A stretch of 64,000 bases of DNA from Marinobacter subterrani (lineage in GTDB: Bacteria > Pseudomonadota > Gammaproteobacteria > Pseudomonadales > Oleiphilaceae): positions 310,001-374,000 of the forward strand of contig NZ_LFBU01000002.1 in assembly GCF_001045555.1 (NCBI RefSeq), given 5' to 3'. Numbering within the stretch: position 1 is the first letter of the stretch; each line of letters starts with the position of its first letter. This document shows, one piece after another, positions 1 through 10,251 of the stretch. The translations under genes were made by a program, and so were the position numbers. Below the pieces are notes generated by a model. That model worked only from the letters and a program-made list of their open reading frames with translations, was not told where the DNA came from and did no database searches.

Positions 1-1
1 G

Positions 2-1132
2 CGGGGCATTACCTTCGTTGGGCCCTCTGCTGATGCCATCGCATCCATGGGCGACAAGACCCAGGCCAGGCAGACCGCCCTGGCGGCCGGTGTGCCGGTA
101 ACCCCGGGTTCGGAAGGCAACCTCCAGGACGTGGAAGACGCGGTGAAGCAGGCCGCCGACATTGGCTACCCGGTGATGCTGAAAGCCACCTCCGGTGGTG
201 GCGGGCGCGGCATTCGCCGCTGCGATAACGAAAAGGAACTGCGCCAGAACTATGAGCGGGTGATTTCCGAGGCCACCAAGGCCTTCGGCAGCGCCGAGGT
301 GTTCCTGGAGAAGTGCATCATCGAGCCCCGGCACATCGAGGTTCAGATTCTTGCCGATACCTACGGCAACGTCGTGCATCTTTATGAGCGTGACTGTTCC
401 ATCCAGCGTCGTAACCAGAAACTGATCGAGCTGGCGCCGTCGCCGCAACTGGAAGAAAGCCAGCGTGAATACATTGGTGATCTTGCCAAGCGAGTCGCCA
501 GGCAGTGTGGCTACGTCAATGCAGGCACCGTGGAATTCCTGCTGGATCACGATGGCAGCTTCTACTTCATGGAGATGAATACCCGGGTGCAGGTGGAACA
601 CACCATCACCGAGGAAATCACCGGGGTCGATATCATCAAGGCCCAGATTCGTATTGCGGCCGGCGAGCCCCTTGGGCTGAAGCAGGAGGACATCTCCTAT
701 CGGGGCTTTGCCGCCCAGTTCCGGATCAACGCCGAGGACCCGAAGAACGGCTTCCTGCCCAGTTTTGGCCGGATCAGCCGTTATTATTCGGCCGGCGGCC
801 CGGGTGTCCGTACCGACGCCAACATGTACACCGGCTATGAGATTCCGCCGTACTACGACTCCATGTGCGCCAAGCTGATTGTCTGGGCCATGGACTGGCC
901 AGAGCTGATCGCCCGTTCCCGCCGTGCCCTGAGGGACATGGGTATTTATGGTGTGCAGACCACCATTCCCTATTACAAACAGATTCTGGAGCATCCGGAT
1001 TTTCAGTCGGCGAATTTCAACACCGGCTTTGTTGAACGGAATCCCCAGTTGCTGGAATACAGCAGCAAGACCCGCCCTGAATCCATAGCCACTGCCATAG
1101 CTGCCGCCATCGCGGCCCAGGCGGGCCTGTAA
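2..1132 (+). CDS. pycA: Pyruvate carboxylase subunit A (biotin carboxylase), 5' partial
   Basis: ATP-dependent carboxylation of biotin on the partner subunit. The frame is open from the window edge, so about 95 N-terminal residues of a family of roughly 470 are missing; 376 residues are visible. The ATP-grasp glycine-rich loop (KATSGGGGRGIR) and the catalytic stretch FMEMNTRVQVEHTITE are intact, and the C-terminus has the usual biotin carboxylase ending. The next gene starts 20 bp downstream on the same strand and carries the carboxyltransferase and biotin domains, which favours a two-subunit pyruvate carboxylase over the biotin carboxylase of acetyl-CoA carboxylase. An internal Met at base 47 is not the start. 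Confidence 0.9.
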   Translation, partial: RGITFVGPSADAIASMGDKTQARQTALAAGVPVTPGSEGNLQDVEDAVKQAADIGYPVMLKATSGGGGRGIRRCDNEKELRQNYERVISEATKAFGSAEVFLEKCIIEPRHIEVQILADTYGNVVHLYERDCSIQRRNQKLIELAPSPQLEESQREYIGDLAKRVARQCGYVNAGTVEFLLDHDGSFYFMEMNTRVQVEHTITEEITGVDIIKAQIRIAAGEPLGLKQEDISYRGFAAQFRINAEDPKNGFLPSFGRISRYYSAGGPGVRTDANMYTGYEIPPYYDSMCAKLIVWAMDWPELIARSRRALRDMGIYGVQTTIPYYKQILEHPDFQSANFNTGFVERNPQLLEYSSKTRPESIATAIAAAIAAQAGL

Positions 1133-1152
1133 AAGCATATCGGAGAGATCCC

Positions 1153-2952
1153 ATGACCAAGCGCAAGATTCATGTTACCGACGTTATCCTGCGGGACGCC
1201 CATCAGTCCCTGATTGCCACACGCATGCGCACCGAAGATATGTTGCCGGCCTGTGAGTGGCTGGACCAGGCTGGTTACTGGTCCCTGGAATGCTGGGGCG
1301 GCGCCACCTTCGATGCCTGTGTGCGGTTTCTGAAGGAAGATCCCTGGGAGCGCCTGCGCACCCTGCGCCAGGCATTGCCCAATACCCGCCTGCAGATGCT
1401 GTTGCGGGGTCAGAATTTGTTGGGTTACCGGCATTACGGGGATGATGTGGTTGAAGCCTTCGTCGCCAAGGCCGCGGAAAATGGCATGGACGTGTTCCGC
1501 ATCTTCGATGCCCTGAACGATGTCCGTAATCTGGAAACCAGCATCAAGGCCGTAAAGAAGGCCGGCAAGCACGCCCAGGGCACCATCTGCTACACCGTGA
1601 GCCCGGTACACAACACCGAGGCCTACCTCGATCAGGCCCGTGCCATGGCGGATATGGGCGTCGACAGCATTGCTATCAAGGACATGGCCGGCCTGCTGAC
1701 TCCGGCGGTGACGGCAGATCTGGTGGGTAAACTGAAGAAGAACTTCAATCTGCCCGTGTTCCTGCACTCCCACGCCACCTCCGGCATGGCGCCGATGTGC
1801 CAGTGGGCCGCCATGGAAGCCGGTGTCGACCATATTGATACCGCGCTGTCTGCCTTTGCCGGTGGCACCAGCCATCCGCCCACAGAGTCCCTGGTGGCGG
1901 CGCTGCACGATGCCGGGTACGACACCGGTCTGAATCTTGAGCTGCTGGACCAGGCCACCAGGTACTTCCGCGAAGTGCGCAAGAAGTATCATCAGTTCGA
2001 GAGTGCCTACAACGGCGTCGATACCTCGGTACTGCTGTCACAGGTGCCGGGCGGCATGATGTCCAACCTCGCCAACCAGTTGAAGGAGCAGGGTGCGCTT
2101 GACCGCATTCAGGATGTGTTCGAGGAGATCCCGAGGGTACGCAAGGACCTGGGCTACCCGCCGCTGGTGACTCCCACCTCCCAGATCGTCGGCACCCAGG
2201 CGGTGATCAACGTGCTTGGCGGCAAGCGCTACGATTCCATCACCAACGAGGTGAAAAAGTATCTGCAGGGTTGGTATGGCAAGGCGCCTGCCGAGGTGGA
2301 TAAGGAACTCCAGCGCCGCGCGGTGGGTAAGGAAGATCTGGTGGATGAACGCCCGGCCAACCTGATCCCCCGTGAACTCGACGAACTGCGCAAACAGGTA
2401 GGCGACCTGGCCACGAGTGAAGAAGATGTGCTCACCTACGCCATGTTCCCGGATCAGGCCCGCGCCTATCTGGAGCAGCGCCGCGATGGTACCCTGCAGC
2501 CGGAGCCGCTGGAGCCGGTTCCTGCGAAAGGCAGTGGCGGGCCGGTGGCCACCCGGTTCAAGATAACCGTCCATGGCGAGAGTTATGATATTCATGTAAC
2601 CGGCGCCAACCCGGTCAGCGAAAACGAGCGGCGCTTTTTCATGACCGTGGACGGGGTGCCCGAGGAAATCCACCTGGCCTCGGAAGGTGATGACAGCCAG
2701 TCTGGCGGCAAGAGCGGCGGCCGCGCCAGCGCCAGCAAGGAAGGCCACGTCACCACCAGTATGCCGGGTAACATCGTCGATGTGCTGGTCAAGGAAGGCG
2801 ACAAGGTTGAGGCCGGCGACCCGGTGCTGATCATCGAGGCCATGAAGATGGAAACCGAGGTGAAGGCGACCATCGGCGGGTCGGTGAAAGGCGTGTTTAT
2901 TGCCAAGGGTGACCGGGTGGTACCCGGCGAGGTGCTGATGGAAATTGAATAA
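1153..2952 (+). CDS. pycB: Pyruvate carboxylase subunit B / oxaloacetate decarboxylase alpha-like
   Basis: Transfers CO2 from carboxybiotin to pyruvate to make oxaloacetate (anaplerosis). The protein has 599 residues: an HMGL-type carboxyltransferase barrel at the N-terminus (DVILRDAHQSL near residue 10), a PYC/OADA conserved domain in the middle, and a C-terminal biotinyl domain with AMKMET, the biotin lysine being about Lys565. A GGAGAG ribosome site precedes the ATG. OadA of the Na+ pump has the same architecture, but no oadB or oadG is present and a biotin carboxylase lies upstream, so pyruvate carboxylase is preferred. Confidence 0.88.
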   Translation: MTKRKIHVTDVILRDAHQSLIATRMRTEDMLPACEWLDQAGYWSLECWGGATFDACVRFLKEDPWERLRTLRQALPNTRLQMLLRGQNLLGYRHYGDDVVEAFVAKAAENGMDVFRIFDALNDVRNLETSIKAVKKAGKHAQGTICYTVSPVHNTEAYLDQARAMADMGVDSIAIKDMAGLLTPAVTADLVGKLKKNFNLPVFLHSHATSGMAPMCQWAAMEAGVDHIDTALSAFAGGTSHPPTESLVAALHDAGYDTGLNLELLDQATRYFREVRKKYHQFESAYNGVDTSVLLSQVPGGMMSNLANQLKEQGALDRIQDVFEEIPRVRKDLGYPPLVTPTSQIVGTQAVINVLGGKRYDSITNEVKKYLQGWYGKAPAEVDKELQRRAVGKEDLVDERPANLIPRELDELRKQVGDLATSEEDVLTYAMFPDQARAYLEQRRDGTLQPEPLEPVPAKGSGGPVATRFKITVHGESYDIHVTGANPVSENERRFFMTVDGVPEEIHLASEGDDSQSGGKSGGRASASKEGHVTTSMPGNIVDVLVKEGDKVEAGDPVLIIEAMKMETEVKATIGGSVKGVFIAKGDRVVPGEVLMEIE

Positions 2953-2972
2953 CCGCGCCAGCGTCTGAACTG

Positions 2973-3001
2973 AAACAGCCCCTCACGATGAGGGGCTGTT
3001 T
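2973..3001. terminator. Bidirectional intrinsic terminator
   Basis: A perfect 13-bp stem (AAACAGCCCCTCA and its complement) with a 3-nt CGA loop. The A-rich start and T-rich end let it act on both strands. It lies between the convergent pycB and gcdH genes. Confidence 0.9.
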
Positions 3002-3028
3002 CGTTGTCGGGCAGTGATTTCCCGGGGA

Positions 3029-4198
3029 TCAGCTAAAGGCAGCGATTCCGGTCTGGCCACGGCCCAGGATCAGGGCGTGAACATCGTGGGTGCCTTCGTA
3101 GGTGTTCACCGCTTCCAGGTTCATCACGTGACGGATCACATGGTACTCGTCGGCAATGCCGTTGCCGCCGTGCATGTCGCGGGCCACCCGCGCAATGTCC
3201 AGGGCCTTGCCGCAGTTGTTGCGCTTGAGCAGGGAAATGGCATCCGGCGTGGCGGTGCCGGCGTCCAACATGCGGCCCAGTTGCAGAACCGCTTGCAGGC
3301 CAATGGTGATCTCGGTCTGCATGTCCACCAGTTTTTTCTGGATCAACTGGTTCGCCGCCAACGGCTTGCCGAACTGCATGCGCTCCAGGGTGTAGTTGCG
3401 GGCCGCGTGCCAGCAGAACTCTGCAGCACCCAGGGAACCCCAGCTGATGCCGAAGCGGGCCTTGTTCAGGCAACTGAACGGGCCTTTCAGGCCCTCGACG
3501 TCAAGCCTGTTCTCATCCGGTACGAACACCTCGTCCATGAAGATGGAGCCGGTTTCCGAGGCGCGCAGGGAGAACTTGCCGGGAATCTTCGGGGTGTCCA
3601 GGCCTTTGGCGCCGGCGCGTTCGATGACAAAGCCGTTCACCTTGCCGTCCAGCTTGGCCCAGACCACGCAGACATCGGCAATGGGGGCGTTGGTGATCCA
3701 GGTCTTGGAGCCGCTGAGCAGGTATCCGCCGTCGACCTTTTTGGCCCGGGTTTCCATGCCGGCCGGGTCGGAACCGTGGTTGGGTTCGGTCAGGCCAAAA
3801 CAGCCCACCAGTTCACCGGAAGCCAGCTTCGGCAGCAGGCGCTGTTTCAGGGCTTCCTGCCCGAAGGCGTGAATCGGGTGCATTACCAGAGAGGACTGCA
3901 CGCTCAGGGCTGAGCGGTAGGCGGAATCCACTCGCTCCACTTCCCGGGCAATCAGGCCATAGCAGACATGGTTCAGGCCGGGGCCGCCATATTCTTCCGG
4001 CAGGGTGGCACCCAGCATGCCCAGTTCGCCCATCTCATTGAAGATGTTGCGGTCGAACTTTTCGTGCCGGTTGGCTTCGACGATGCCGGGCATCAAGCGA
4101 TCGTCGCAAAAGCTGCGGATGCTGTCGCGAACCTGACGCTCGGTTTCGTCCAGCTGAGTGTCGAGACCCAGAAGGTCGTTCCAGGGTGCTGAAGCCAT
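3029..4198 (-). CDS. gcdH: Glutaryl-CoA dehydrogenase
   Basis: FAD enzyme that oxidises and decarboxylates glutaryl-CoA to crotonyl-CoA in lysine, tryptophan and glutarate degradation. The 389 residues cover the three acyl-CoA dehydrogenase domains. Signatures are [33 protein letters not shown] and the catalytic base in [17 protein letters not shown] (about Glu368), the version typical of glutaryl-CoA rather than straight-chain dehydrogenases. AGGAG stands just upstream of the ATG. The gene is transcribed alone and is divergent from the membrane protein at 4382. No LysR regulator or CoA-transferase is adjacent. Confidence 0.9.
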   Translation of the reverse strand: MASAPWNDLLGLDTQLDETERQVRDSIRSFCDDRLMPGIVEANRHEKFDRNIFNEMGELGMLGATLPEEYGGPGLNHVCYGLIAREVERVDSAYRSALSVQSSLVMHPIHAFGQEALKQRLLPKLASGELVGCFGLTEPNHGSDPAGMETRAKKVDGGYLLSGSKTWITNAPIADVCVVWAKLDGKVNGFVIERAGAKGLDTPKIPGKFSLRASETGSIFMDEVFVPDENRLDVEGLKGPFSCLNKARFGISWGSLGAAEFCWHAARNYTLERMQFGKPLAANQLIQKKLVDMQTEITIGLQAVLQLGRMLDAGTATPDAISLLKRNNCGKALDIARVARDMHGGNGIADEYHVIRHVMNLEAVNTYEGTHDVHALILGRGQTGIAAFS

Positions 4199-4381
4199 TT
4201 TTAATCTCCTGAAAGCGATTATCGGGCGTCTCCGTCATGGGGAATCCCGGATAAATTGTGCTAACTTTGTGTTAACATGGTTTCATTAAGCGAAACACAG
4301 TTTTGTAATTGCGCCTTGAAAGACTAATCCGGGTATAGTGGAAATGCAAGCAGTGTTCAAACCTGATCGGCCGGGCCACTC

Positions 4382-5743
4382 ATGAACGGTACTCTGCAAT
4401 GGCTTGTCTCCCTGGCCGTGGTAACAGAGCTGGTGGCCATCTGCCTGGCGCTTCGGGAGCTCAGTGCGCTCGCCGGGGTTATGTTCATCTGCGCCTTCCT
4501 GGCCGGCGCCGGGCGTTTGCAGGGCTACGCCCGGATGCTGTTGGTGATTGCCCTGGTGGTGCTGGTCCTCCTTGCCGCCCGCGGTGCGCTGGATAGCGCG
4601 CAGATTGTGAAGGCGGCTTCGGATGCGGCCTTCTATTCAGCCTTCCTGGGCAGCCTGGGAATGATGCAGTGTCTGGTGCGTCGTTTCGAGGTGCTGCGCC
4701 GGATTCACGATGTGCTGCTGGGCGGAAAACCTTTCCTGCTTTACCCCAAGTACGCGCTGGTCAGTTGCGGGATGGCGTCGGTGCTGAGTTTCGGCATGAT
4801 GAGCCTGCTCTGCGGCACCCTCGCGGAGACCCTGCGGGAGCGTGGTATTACCGGCGACTCCCGGCTGCAGTGGCTGCGCAGCGTTCTGATCAGTGCCCTT
4901 CGGGGCTTTGCCCTGGTGCCACTGGTGGCACCCACCAGTGTGGCGGTGGCCATTCTCACCCGGGAGCTGCCCCAGCTGAGCTGGTCCCGGCTGTTGCCCT
5001 ATGGTCTGGTGGCCGCCCTGCTGATGGTGTTGATTGGCTGGGTGCTGGAGCAGCGCAGGTTTCGCAGGGTGAGCAGTGAACGCCTGGTTGTCGAGGGCTG
5101 GCTGCCTGGCACCGAGCGCCTGTTGGGCCTGATTCTGGTGGTGTTCGCGGTGATGGCGGCCCTGGTGGCAGCAACCGGATTCAAAGTATCGGTGGCGGCC
5201 ATGCTGGCGGTCCCGAGCGTGACCCTGCTGTACATGTTCTGGCAGGAACGCAGGCTGATACCGGTGCTGCGGGAAGGTGCGCGGCAGGTGTGGAGCATGC
5301 AGAATGAAATGGCCATCTTTGCCGCCTCCGCCATCCTCGGGGTGGCCCTGGCCGCCGTGATCCCTGCCGATGCGCTGGCCGGCCTGGCAGCAACCGGCAG
5401 TGGCGTTTTCCTGATGGCGGTCCTGGGCATGCTGATGATGCCCATGTTCTCCATGATCGGGATCATTCCCATCACGGTCCTGAGTGTTCAGGCCGGCCTG
5501 TTGCCCCAATTGGTGGCCGGGGGAATGGACCTTCTGCCGGTCGCCGTGGCCCTGGTGATCGGCTTCTCCCTGGCCATGATGCTCTCGCCGTTCGGGCCCT
5601 CGGTGATGTTGCTGGCCCGATTCGGGCAGGTCTCCCGATGGGTGGTTGCGTTCCGCTGGAACGGTCTGTTCGTGCTGATCGCCCTGCCTCTGCTGCTGGT
5701 GCTGACAGCGATGGTGGCGTGGCTGGCGCCGACCCTGAACTGA
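4382..5743 (+). CDS. Polytopic membrane protein of unknown substrate
   Basis: A 453-residue, very hydrophobic protein with about 11-12 predicted membrane helices and short polar loops. I do not recognise a specific transporter signature. Two similar halves, plus the re-entrant-looking GASGVFLM-like and MLSPFGPSVMLLARFGQ segments, are reminiscent of ion-transporter (IT) superfamily permeases, but this is only an impression. It stands alone between gcdH, which is divergent, and a convergent reductase gene. The start ATG at 4382 gives an N-terminal helix without a cleavage site. Confidence 0.7.
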   Translation: MNGTLQWLVSLAVVTELVAICLALRELSALAGVMFICAFLAGAGRLQGYARMLLVIALVVLVLLAARGALDSAQIVKAASDAAFYSAFLGSLGMMQCLVRRFEVLRRIHDVLLGGKPFLLYPKYALVSCGMASVLSFGMMSLLCGTLAETLRERGITGDSRLQWLRSVLISALRGFALVPLVAPTSVAVAILTRELPQLSWSRLLPYGLVAALLMVLIGWVLEQRRFRRVSSERLVVEGWLPGTERLLGLILVVFAVMAALVAATGFKVSVAAMLAVPSVTLLYMFWQERRLIPVLREGARQVWSMQNEMAIFAASAILGVALAAVIPADALAGLAATGSGVFLMAVLGMLMMPMFSMIGIIPITVLSVQAGLLPQLVAGGMDLLPVAVALVIGFSLAMMLSPFGPSVMLLARFGQVSRWVVAFRWNGLFVLIALPLLLVLTAMVAWLAPTLN

Positions 5744-5794
5744 TCGGTGCCAGCCTGTGTCTGGTAGCACTTTGCCTCTGCCAGGCTACCGGAA

Positions 5795-6724
5795 TCAGTA
5801 ACCCCGGCTGGTATCGACAATCCCGCTGACGGGCAGTCCCTGGGCATGGTCCCGGATCTTGCCGGTGATCTGCTCCAGGGTGGCATCCCGCAGGGTGCGG
5901 GCGGAGATGTGCGGGGTGATGGTGATTTCCCGGCGCTGCCAGAACGGATGACCTGCGGGCAGCGGCTCCTTGCGGAACACATCCAGTGACGCCCTCAAAA
6001 GCCTGCCCTCGTCCAGGGCCCGGAGCAGGTCGTTTTCCACCAGATGCTCGCCACGGCCAACGTTGATCAGCACGGCGCCGGGTTGCAGCCTGCTCAGCAG
6101 GTCATAGTCAATAATGTCCCGGGTCGCGTCGGTCAGGGGCAGGGTGTTGACCAGCACCCGGGTGCTGTTGAGAAACTCGCCGAGCTGATCCGGCCCGGCA
6201 TAGGTGGTCACATTCTCCAGGCTATGCTGCCCCCGCGCCCAGCCACTTACCCGATAATCCAGGTCCGCCAGGGTGCGGGCCACCCGCTTGCCGATGTGCC
6301 CCAGGCCCATGACCCCGATGGGCCATTCGCTGCGCTTGATGGGGCGATGGATCTTCCAGACGCCCTGGCGCTGCTGCTCCCGGTAGGTCTCCATCTCACG
6401 GCTGGCTTCCAGTAGCTGGTGCAGCACGTACTCGGCCATCTGTGCCGACATGCCAGCATCTTCAAGCCTTACCACCGTCAGATCCTTCGGCAGGTTGGGC
6501 ACCTTCAGCAACCCGTCGATGCCGGCTCCGAGGTTGAACACCGCCTTCAGGTTCTTCTCGCGTTCGAACAGGGCCTCAGGGGGTTGCCAGACGATGGCGT
6601 AATCGGCATTAACGGCGGGGCCTTCCGGATCCCAGACATAAACCTCCGCATCCGGCACCAGCTCCCGGATGGGAACCGTCCAGCGTTCCGGTTTTGGGTC
6701 GCCTGCCACAAAAAGAATCTTCAT
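5795..6724 (-). CDS. ghrA: Glyoxylate/hydroxypyruvate reductase A-like (D-2-hydroxyacid dehydrogenase)
   Basis: NAD(P)H-dependent reduction of glyoxylate or hydroxypyruvate. The start chosen is the ATG of MKILFVAGDPKPERW, which has GGAGG 6 nt upstream; a longer frame to 6775 lacks such a site. At 309 residues it matches the GhrA family. The nucleotide-binding motif GVMGLGHIGKRVA lies near residue 135. The catalytic Arg is in INVGRGEHLVENDLL, Glu in DVFRKEPLP and His in ITPHISA. It is divergent from the IclR regulator across about 270 bp of AT-rich DNA, so the regulator may control it. Confidence 0.85.
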   Translation of the reverse strand: MKILFVAGDPKPERWTVPIRELVPDAEVYVWDPEGPAVNADYAIVWQPPEALFEREKNLKAVFNLGAGIDGLLKVPNLPKDLTVVRLEDAGMSAQMAEYVLHQLLEASREMETYREQQRQGVWKIHRPIKRSEWPIGVMGLGHIGKRVARTLADLDYRVSGWARGQHSLENVTTYAGPDQLGEFLNSTRVLVNTLPLTDATRDIIDYDLLSRLQPGAVLINVGRGEHLVENDLLRALDEGRLLRASLDVFRKEPLPAGHPFWQRREITITPHISARTLRDATLEQITGKIRDHAQGLPVSGIVDTSRGY

Positions 6725-6998
6725 TTCGCCTCCGGGGTCGCCACGGGATTGGTTGGCTGCTAATTTGTTCTGCAATGCAGAATAAATTATCGAATAAATC
6801 GGGTAAAGACGGTATCAGATACCGCTCTGCGAGTTTTATTTTGATGCATAACCCGTGAGTGTTTCATATTTGGTACGGTTTTTGAAAAGACTTTCTGGTA
6901 CTTGATTTCTGCAGCGATTAAAATAGCGCATCTTTGGTTATTCATCAGATTAATACCCCGGCACCGGAGCAGGCGACGCGGTTGGAGGACGTCCCATT

Positions 6999-7823
6999 AT
7001 GGCAAGAGCAAAACAGAGTTCACCGGAACTGAAAGTGGCATCCACTGACGGTGAGCCCGTAAAGCCGGAGAAAGACCGCAAGTTTGTCGAGGCGCTGTCC
7101 CGCGGCCTGGATGTGCTCCGGGCGTTCAGCCAGGGCTCGGTCATCCTGGGCAACCAGGACATCGCTCGCATCACCGGGTTGCCCAAGCCGACGGTGTCGC
7201 GGATGACCTACACTCTCACCAAACTGGGTTACCTGAGCTACAACACTCAACTGGAGAAATACCAGCTCAGCTCCGGGGTGCTGGCACTGGGCTATGCCTA
7301 TGTCTCCAACCTCAAGGTGCGCCAGCTCGCCAAGCCCTACATGGACGAGTTCGCCCGCCAGACCAATATGTCGGTCGGCCTCACCTGCCGGGACCGCTTG
7401 CACATGATCTACGTGGAAAACCGCTTGCCGCCGGAAGCCTCCCTGCTGCGCATGGATATCGGCCTGAAACTGCCCATGGCGACCACCTCCGCCGGCCGCG
7501 CCTATTACTGCGCGATCAGCGACAAGGCCCGTCTCGTTATTGATGATGCCATGTCCGCGAAATACGGCGATGCCTGGCATGAGAAGAAGGAAGGCCTTGA
7601 GCAGGCCATGAAGGACTATAAGGAGCACGGCTTCTGCCTGTCCATCGGCGAATGGGACCGGAACATCAACTCCGCCGGCGTGCCCATCCACCTGCAGGAC
7701 GGCACCATCATGGCTTTGACCTGCGCCGCGCCGTCTTACCTGGTGCCGGCTGAAAAGCTTCGGGGTTCCATTGCCCACCAGTTGGCGATGCTGGCTGGCG
7801 ATATTGAATCATTGGGAGTCTGA
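6999..7823 (+). CDS. IclR-family transcriptional regulator
   Basis: A 274-residue DNA-binding regulator. After a charged N-terminal extension the winged helix-turn-helix spans about residues 28-90 (FVEALSRGLDVLRAFSQG, then IARITGLPKPTVSRMTYTL). The IclR effector-binding GAF-like domain follows (about 100-270). The ligand cannot be inferred. It is followed by a large inverted repeat and a terminator, so it is probably monocistronic. The divergent ghrA and the downstream fatty-acid oxidation genes are the nearest candidate targets. Confidence 0.88.
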   Translation: MARAKQSSPELKVASTDGEPVKPEKDRKFVEALSRGLDVLRAFSQGSVILGNQDIARITGLPKPTVSRMTYTLTKLGYLSYNTQLEKYQLSSGVLALGYAYVSNLKVRQLAKPYMDEFARQTNMSVGLTCRDRLHMIYVENRLPPEASLLRMDIGLKLPMATTSAGRAYYCAISDKARLVIDDAMSAKYGDAWHEKKEGLEQAMKDYKEHGFCLSIGEWDRNINSAGVPIHLQDGTIMALTCAAPSYLVPAEKLRGSIAHQLAMLAGDIESLGV

Positions 7824-7841
7824 TTTTCGCAACTTGAGTAA

Positions 7842-7948
7842 GAGCCGTCGGGCAGGTCATTCCGAAACACGCTGTGAATACGTCCCTGTACGCTCTGCTC
7901 CGCCATCCCTGGCTCCGCAAGGTTTCGGAATGACCTGCCCGACGGCTC
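7842..7948. repeat. Large inverted repeat, MITE-like intergenic element
   Basis: Arms of 27 nt (7842-7868 and 7922-7948) are perfect reverse complements, starting GAGCCGTCGGGCAGGTCATT, and enclose a 53-nt spacer. The spacer includes CGTCCCTGTACGCTC. There is no open frame. The structure looks like a dispersed intergenic palindrome; only this copy occurs in the window. Confidence 0.8.
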
Positions 7949-7991
7949 CAATAGGTTAGCGGGAGCCTCATACAGACGAGCCCTCAATCAG

Positions 7992-8021
7992 AAAAACCGC
8001 AGAAGAACCACTGCGGTTTTT
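7992..8021 (+). terminator. Intrinsic terminator
   Basis: An 11-bp stem (AAAAACCGCAG with its complement) around an 8-nt loop, ending in a T7 run. It closes the iclR transcription unit before the next operon. Confidence 0.88.
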
Positions 8022-8130
8022 TTATACCTGTAGTTTAATGGGTGGTTGAAACTGTCACGGAACTTGTATTAAATCGTACGCATGTTTCGCTAGTTAAAAC
8101 CATATTCCAGAAATAATGCGAGGAGAAATT

Positions 8131-10224
8131 ATGTCTGAGGTCGTCAGCTATAACAGGGAAGGCAACATCGGCGTGATTACCGTGAATTACCCGCCGGTGA
8201 ACGCCCTCGGCCAGGCTGTTCGCTCTGGCCTGCTCGCAGCCCTGGAACAGGGTCAGAAGGATGCCGGTGCCAAGGTGCTGCTGCTGGTCTGTGAAGGGCG
8301 CACTTTTATTGCGGGTGCCGACATCCGGGAATTTGGCAAGCCGATGCAGGAGCCGACTCTGCCGAACCTGGTGAATACCTTTGAGAACAGCGACAAGCCG
8401 CTGGTTGCGGCGATTCATGGCACCGCCCTCGGTGGCGGCCTGGAAACGGCACTGAGCTGCCATTACCGCGTCGCGGTGAGCAGTGCCAAGGTGGGGCTGC
8501 CAGAAGTGAAGCTGGGCCTGCTGCCCGGTGCAGGTGGTACCCAGCGGCTGCCGCGCCTGACCGGCGCCCGGAAGGCGCTGGAAATGATCACCACCGGTGA
8601 GTTTGTCGGTGCGAAGGATGCGCTGGCCCTCGGCATTCTCGATGCCGTGGAAGACGGCGACGATATCCACGCAGTGGGCATGGTCTATGCGCAGAAAGTG
8701 ATCGACGAAGGCAAGCCGGTGCGTCGGGTTCGAGATATCACTGACAAAATCGAGGCAGACAAGGGCAGCGACGTCTTTGACCAGTTCCGCGAAGAGCTGA
8801 AGAAGCGGGCCCGGGGCCTGTTTTCCCCGTTCAAGTGTGTCGATGCCGTGGAAGCGGCCTTCAACCTGCCATTTGACGAAGGCATGAAGCGCGAGCGGGA
8901 ACTGTTCATGGAATGCATGGAATCACCCCAGCGCGCCGGCCTGATCCATTCGTTCTTTGGCGAGCGAGAGGTCTCCAAGGTCAAGGGGCTGCCGAAGGAT
9001 ACGCCCGTTCGTGATGTGAAAAGTGTGGGCATCATTGGCGCCGGCACCATGGGTGGTGGTATTGCCATGAACTTCGTCAACGTGGGTATTCCGGTCACCA
9101 TCGTCGAGGTAAAACAGGATGCGCTGGACAAGGGCCTGGCGATCATTCGCCGCAACTACGAGAACTCCGCGAAGAAAGGCAAGCTGACCCAGGAACAGGT
9201 CGAGCAGCGGATGGCGCTGATTACTCCGAGCCTGACCTACGACGATTTCCGGGACGTTGATCTGGTGATCGAGGCGGTGTTCGAGAACATGGCCATCAAG
9301 AAGGAAATCTTTGCCAAGCTGGATGAGGTCTGCAAGCCGGGGGCGATTCTGGCGTCCAATACCTCCACCCTGGATATCGACGAGATCGCCTCCGCCACCA
9401 GGCGTCCGGAAGACGTGGTCGGCATGCACTTCTTCAGCCCGGCCAACGTGATGAAGCTGCTGGAAAACGTGCGCGGCAGCAAGACCTCCGATGAGGTGAA
9501 AGCCAGCGTGATGGCGGTTGCCAAGAAGATCAAGAAAGTCGGTGTCATGGTGGGCAACTGCTATGGTTTCGTTGGTAACCGGATGCTGCACAAGCGCGGT
9601 ACCGAAGCCATGTCGCTGGTGGACGAGGGTGCGACTCCGCAGCAGGTCGACAAGGTGCTGACCGATCTTGGCTTCCCCATGGGCCAGTTTGCCATGTCTG
9701 ACCTGGCCGGTATCGACGTGGGCTATCGCATCCGCGAAGAACGCCGCAAGGCCGGCCAGGACATTCCGGCGAGCTGGCTGGACAAGCTCGCAGAGCAGGG
9801 TCGCCTTGGCCAGAAGACCCAGGCGGGTGTCTACAAGTATGAGGAGGGCAGCCGTAAGCCGGTTCCGGATCCGGAAGTGGAGCAGTTGATTGAGCAGTTC
9901 CGCAAGGAGCAGGGCATTACGCCGCGGGAGATTACCGACCAGGAAATCCTCGAGCGCTGTGTGTATGTGATGATCAACGAGGGTGCCAAGATCCTGGAGG
10001 AGGGCATCGCCGATCGCCCGCTGGATATCGACATCGTCTGGATCTATGGCTACGGCTTCCCGGCCTATCGCGGTGGCCCCATGTTCTGGGCCGATCAGGA
10101 AGGTCTGGATACCATTCTTGCAGCGGTGAAGAAGTATCACAGCACCGTTGGTGGTGAGCAGTGGGAGCCGGCGGCTTTGCTTGAGAGGCTGGTTGGTGAA
10201 GGCAAGACATTCGGCGACCTTTAA
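8131..10224 (+). CDS. Bifunctional enoyl-CoA hydratase / 3-hydroxyacyl-CoA dehydrogenase
   Basis: Catalyses two steps of fatty-acid beta-oxidation: hydration of enoyl-CoA and NAD-dependent oxidation of 3-hydroxyacyl-CoA. It has 697 residues. The crotonase domain (about 1-190) has the oxyanion-hole stretch [14 protein letters not shown] and catalytic Glu in [17 protein letters not shown]. The NAD-binding Rossmann motif [14 protein letters not shown] lies near residue 298, followed by [13 protein letters not shown] and the C-terminal dehydrogenase domains. The start was placed at MSEVVSYN because AGGAG lies 6-8 nt upstream. It is shorter than FadB and lacks its isomerase-type features, so it resembles the FadJ/peroxisomal-like group. 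Thiolase, ADH and ALDH genes follow. Confidence 0.9.
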   Translation: MSEVVSYNREGNIGVITVNYPPVNALGQAVRSGLLAALEQGQKDAGAKVLLLVCEGRTFIAGADIREFGKPMQEPTLPNLVNTFENSDKPLVAAIHGTALGGGLETALSCHYRVAVSSAKVGLPEVKLGLLPGAGGTQRLPRLTGARKALEMITTGEFVGAKDALALGILDAVEDGDDIHAVGMVYAQKVIDEGKPVRRVRDITDKIEADKGSDVFDQFREELKKRARGLFSPFKCVDAVEAAFNLPFDEGMKRERELFMECMESPQRAGLIHSFFGEREVSKVKGLPKDTPVRDVKSVGIIGAGTMGGGIAMNFVNVGIPVTIVEVKQDALDKGLAIIRRNYENSAKKGKLTQEQVEQRMALITPSLTYDDFRDVDLVIEAVFENMAIKKEIFAKLDEVCKPGAILASNTSTLDIDEIASATRRPEDVVGMHFFSPANVMKLLENVRGSKTSDEVKASVMAVAKKIKKVGVMVGNCYGFVGNRMLHKRGTEAMSLVDEGATPQQVDKVLTDLGFPMGQFAMSDLAGIDVGYRIREERRKAGQDIPASWLDKLAEQGRLGQKTQAGVYKYEEGSRKPVPDPEVEQLIEQFRKEQGITPREITDQEILERCVYVMINEGAKILEEGIADRPLDIDIVWIYGYGFPAYRGGPMFWADQEGLDTILAAVKKYHSTVGGEQWEPAALLERLVGEGKTFGDL

Positions 10225-10251
10225 CTTATAGCCTGGGGCTGGTCGCGGGGC

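Noticed and set aside
1003..1992. 329-codon antisense frame across the pycA/pycB junction
   Set aside because: Low-complexity composition typical of antisense shadows, crosses an intergenic gap, no motif.
1153..2952. Na+-pumping oxaloacetate decarboxylase alpha subunit
   Set aside because: No beta or gamma subunit genes nearby, and an adjacent biotin carboxylase favours pyruvate carboxylase.
5744..5794. Terminator between the membrane protein and ghrA genes
   Set aside because: Only a 6-bp inverted repeat (GGTAGC/GCTACC) with a long loop and no T run.
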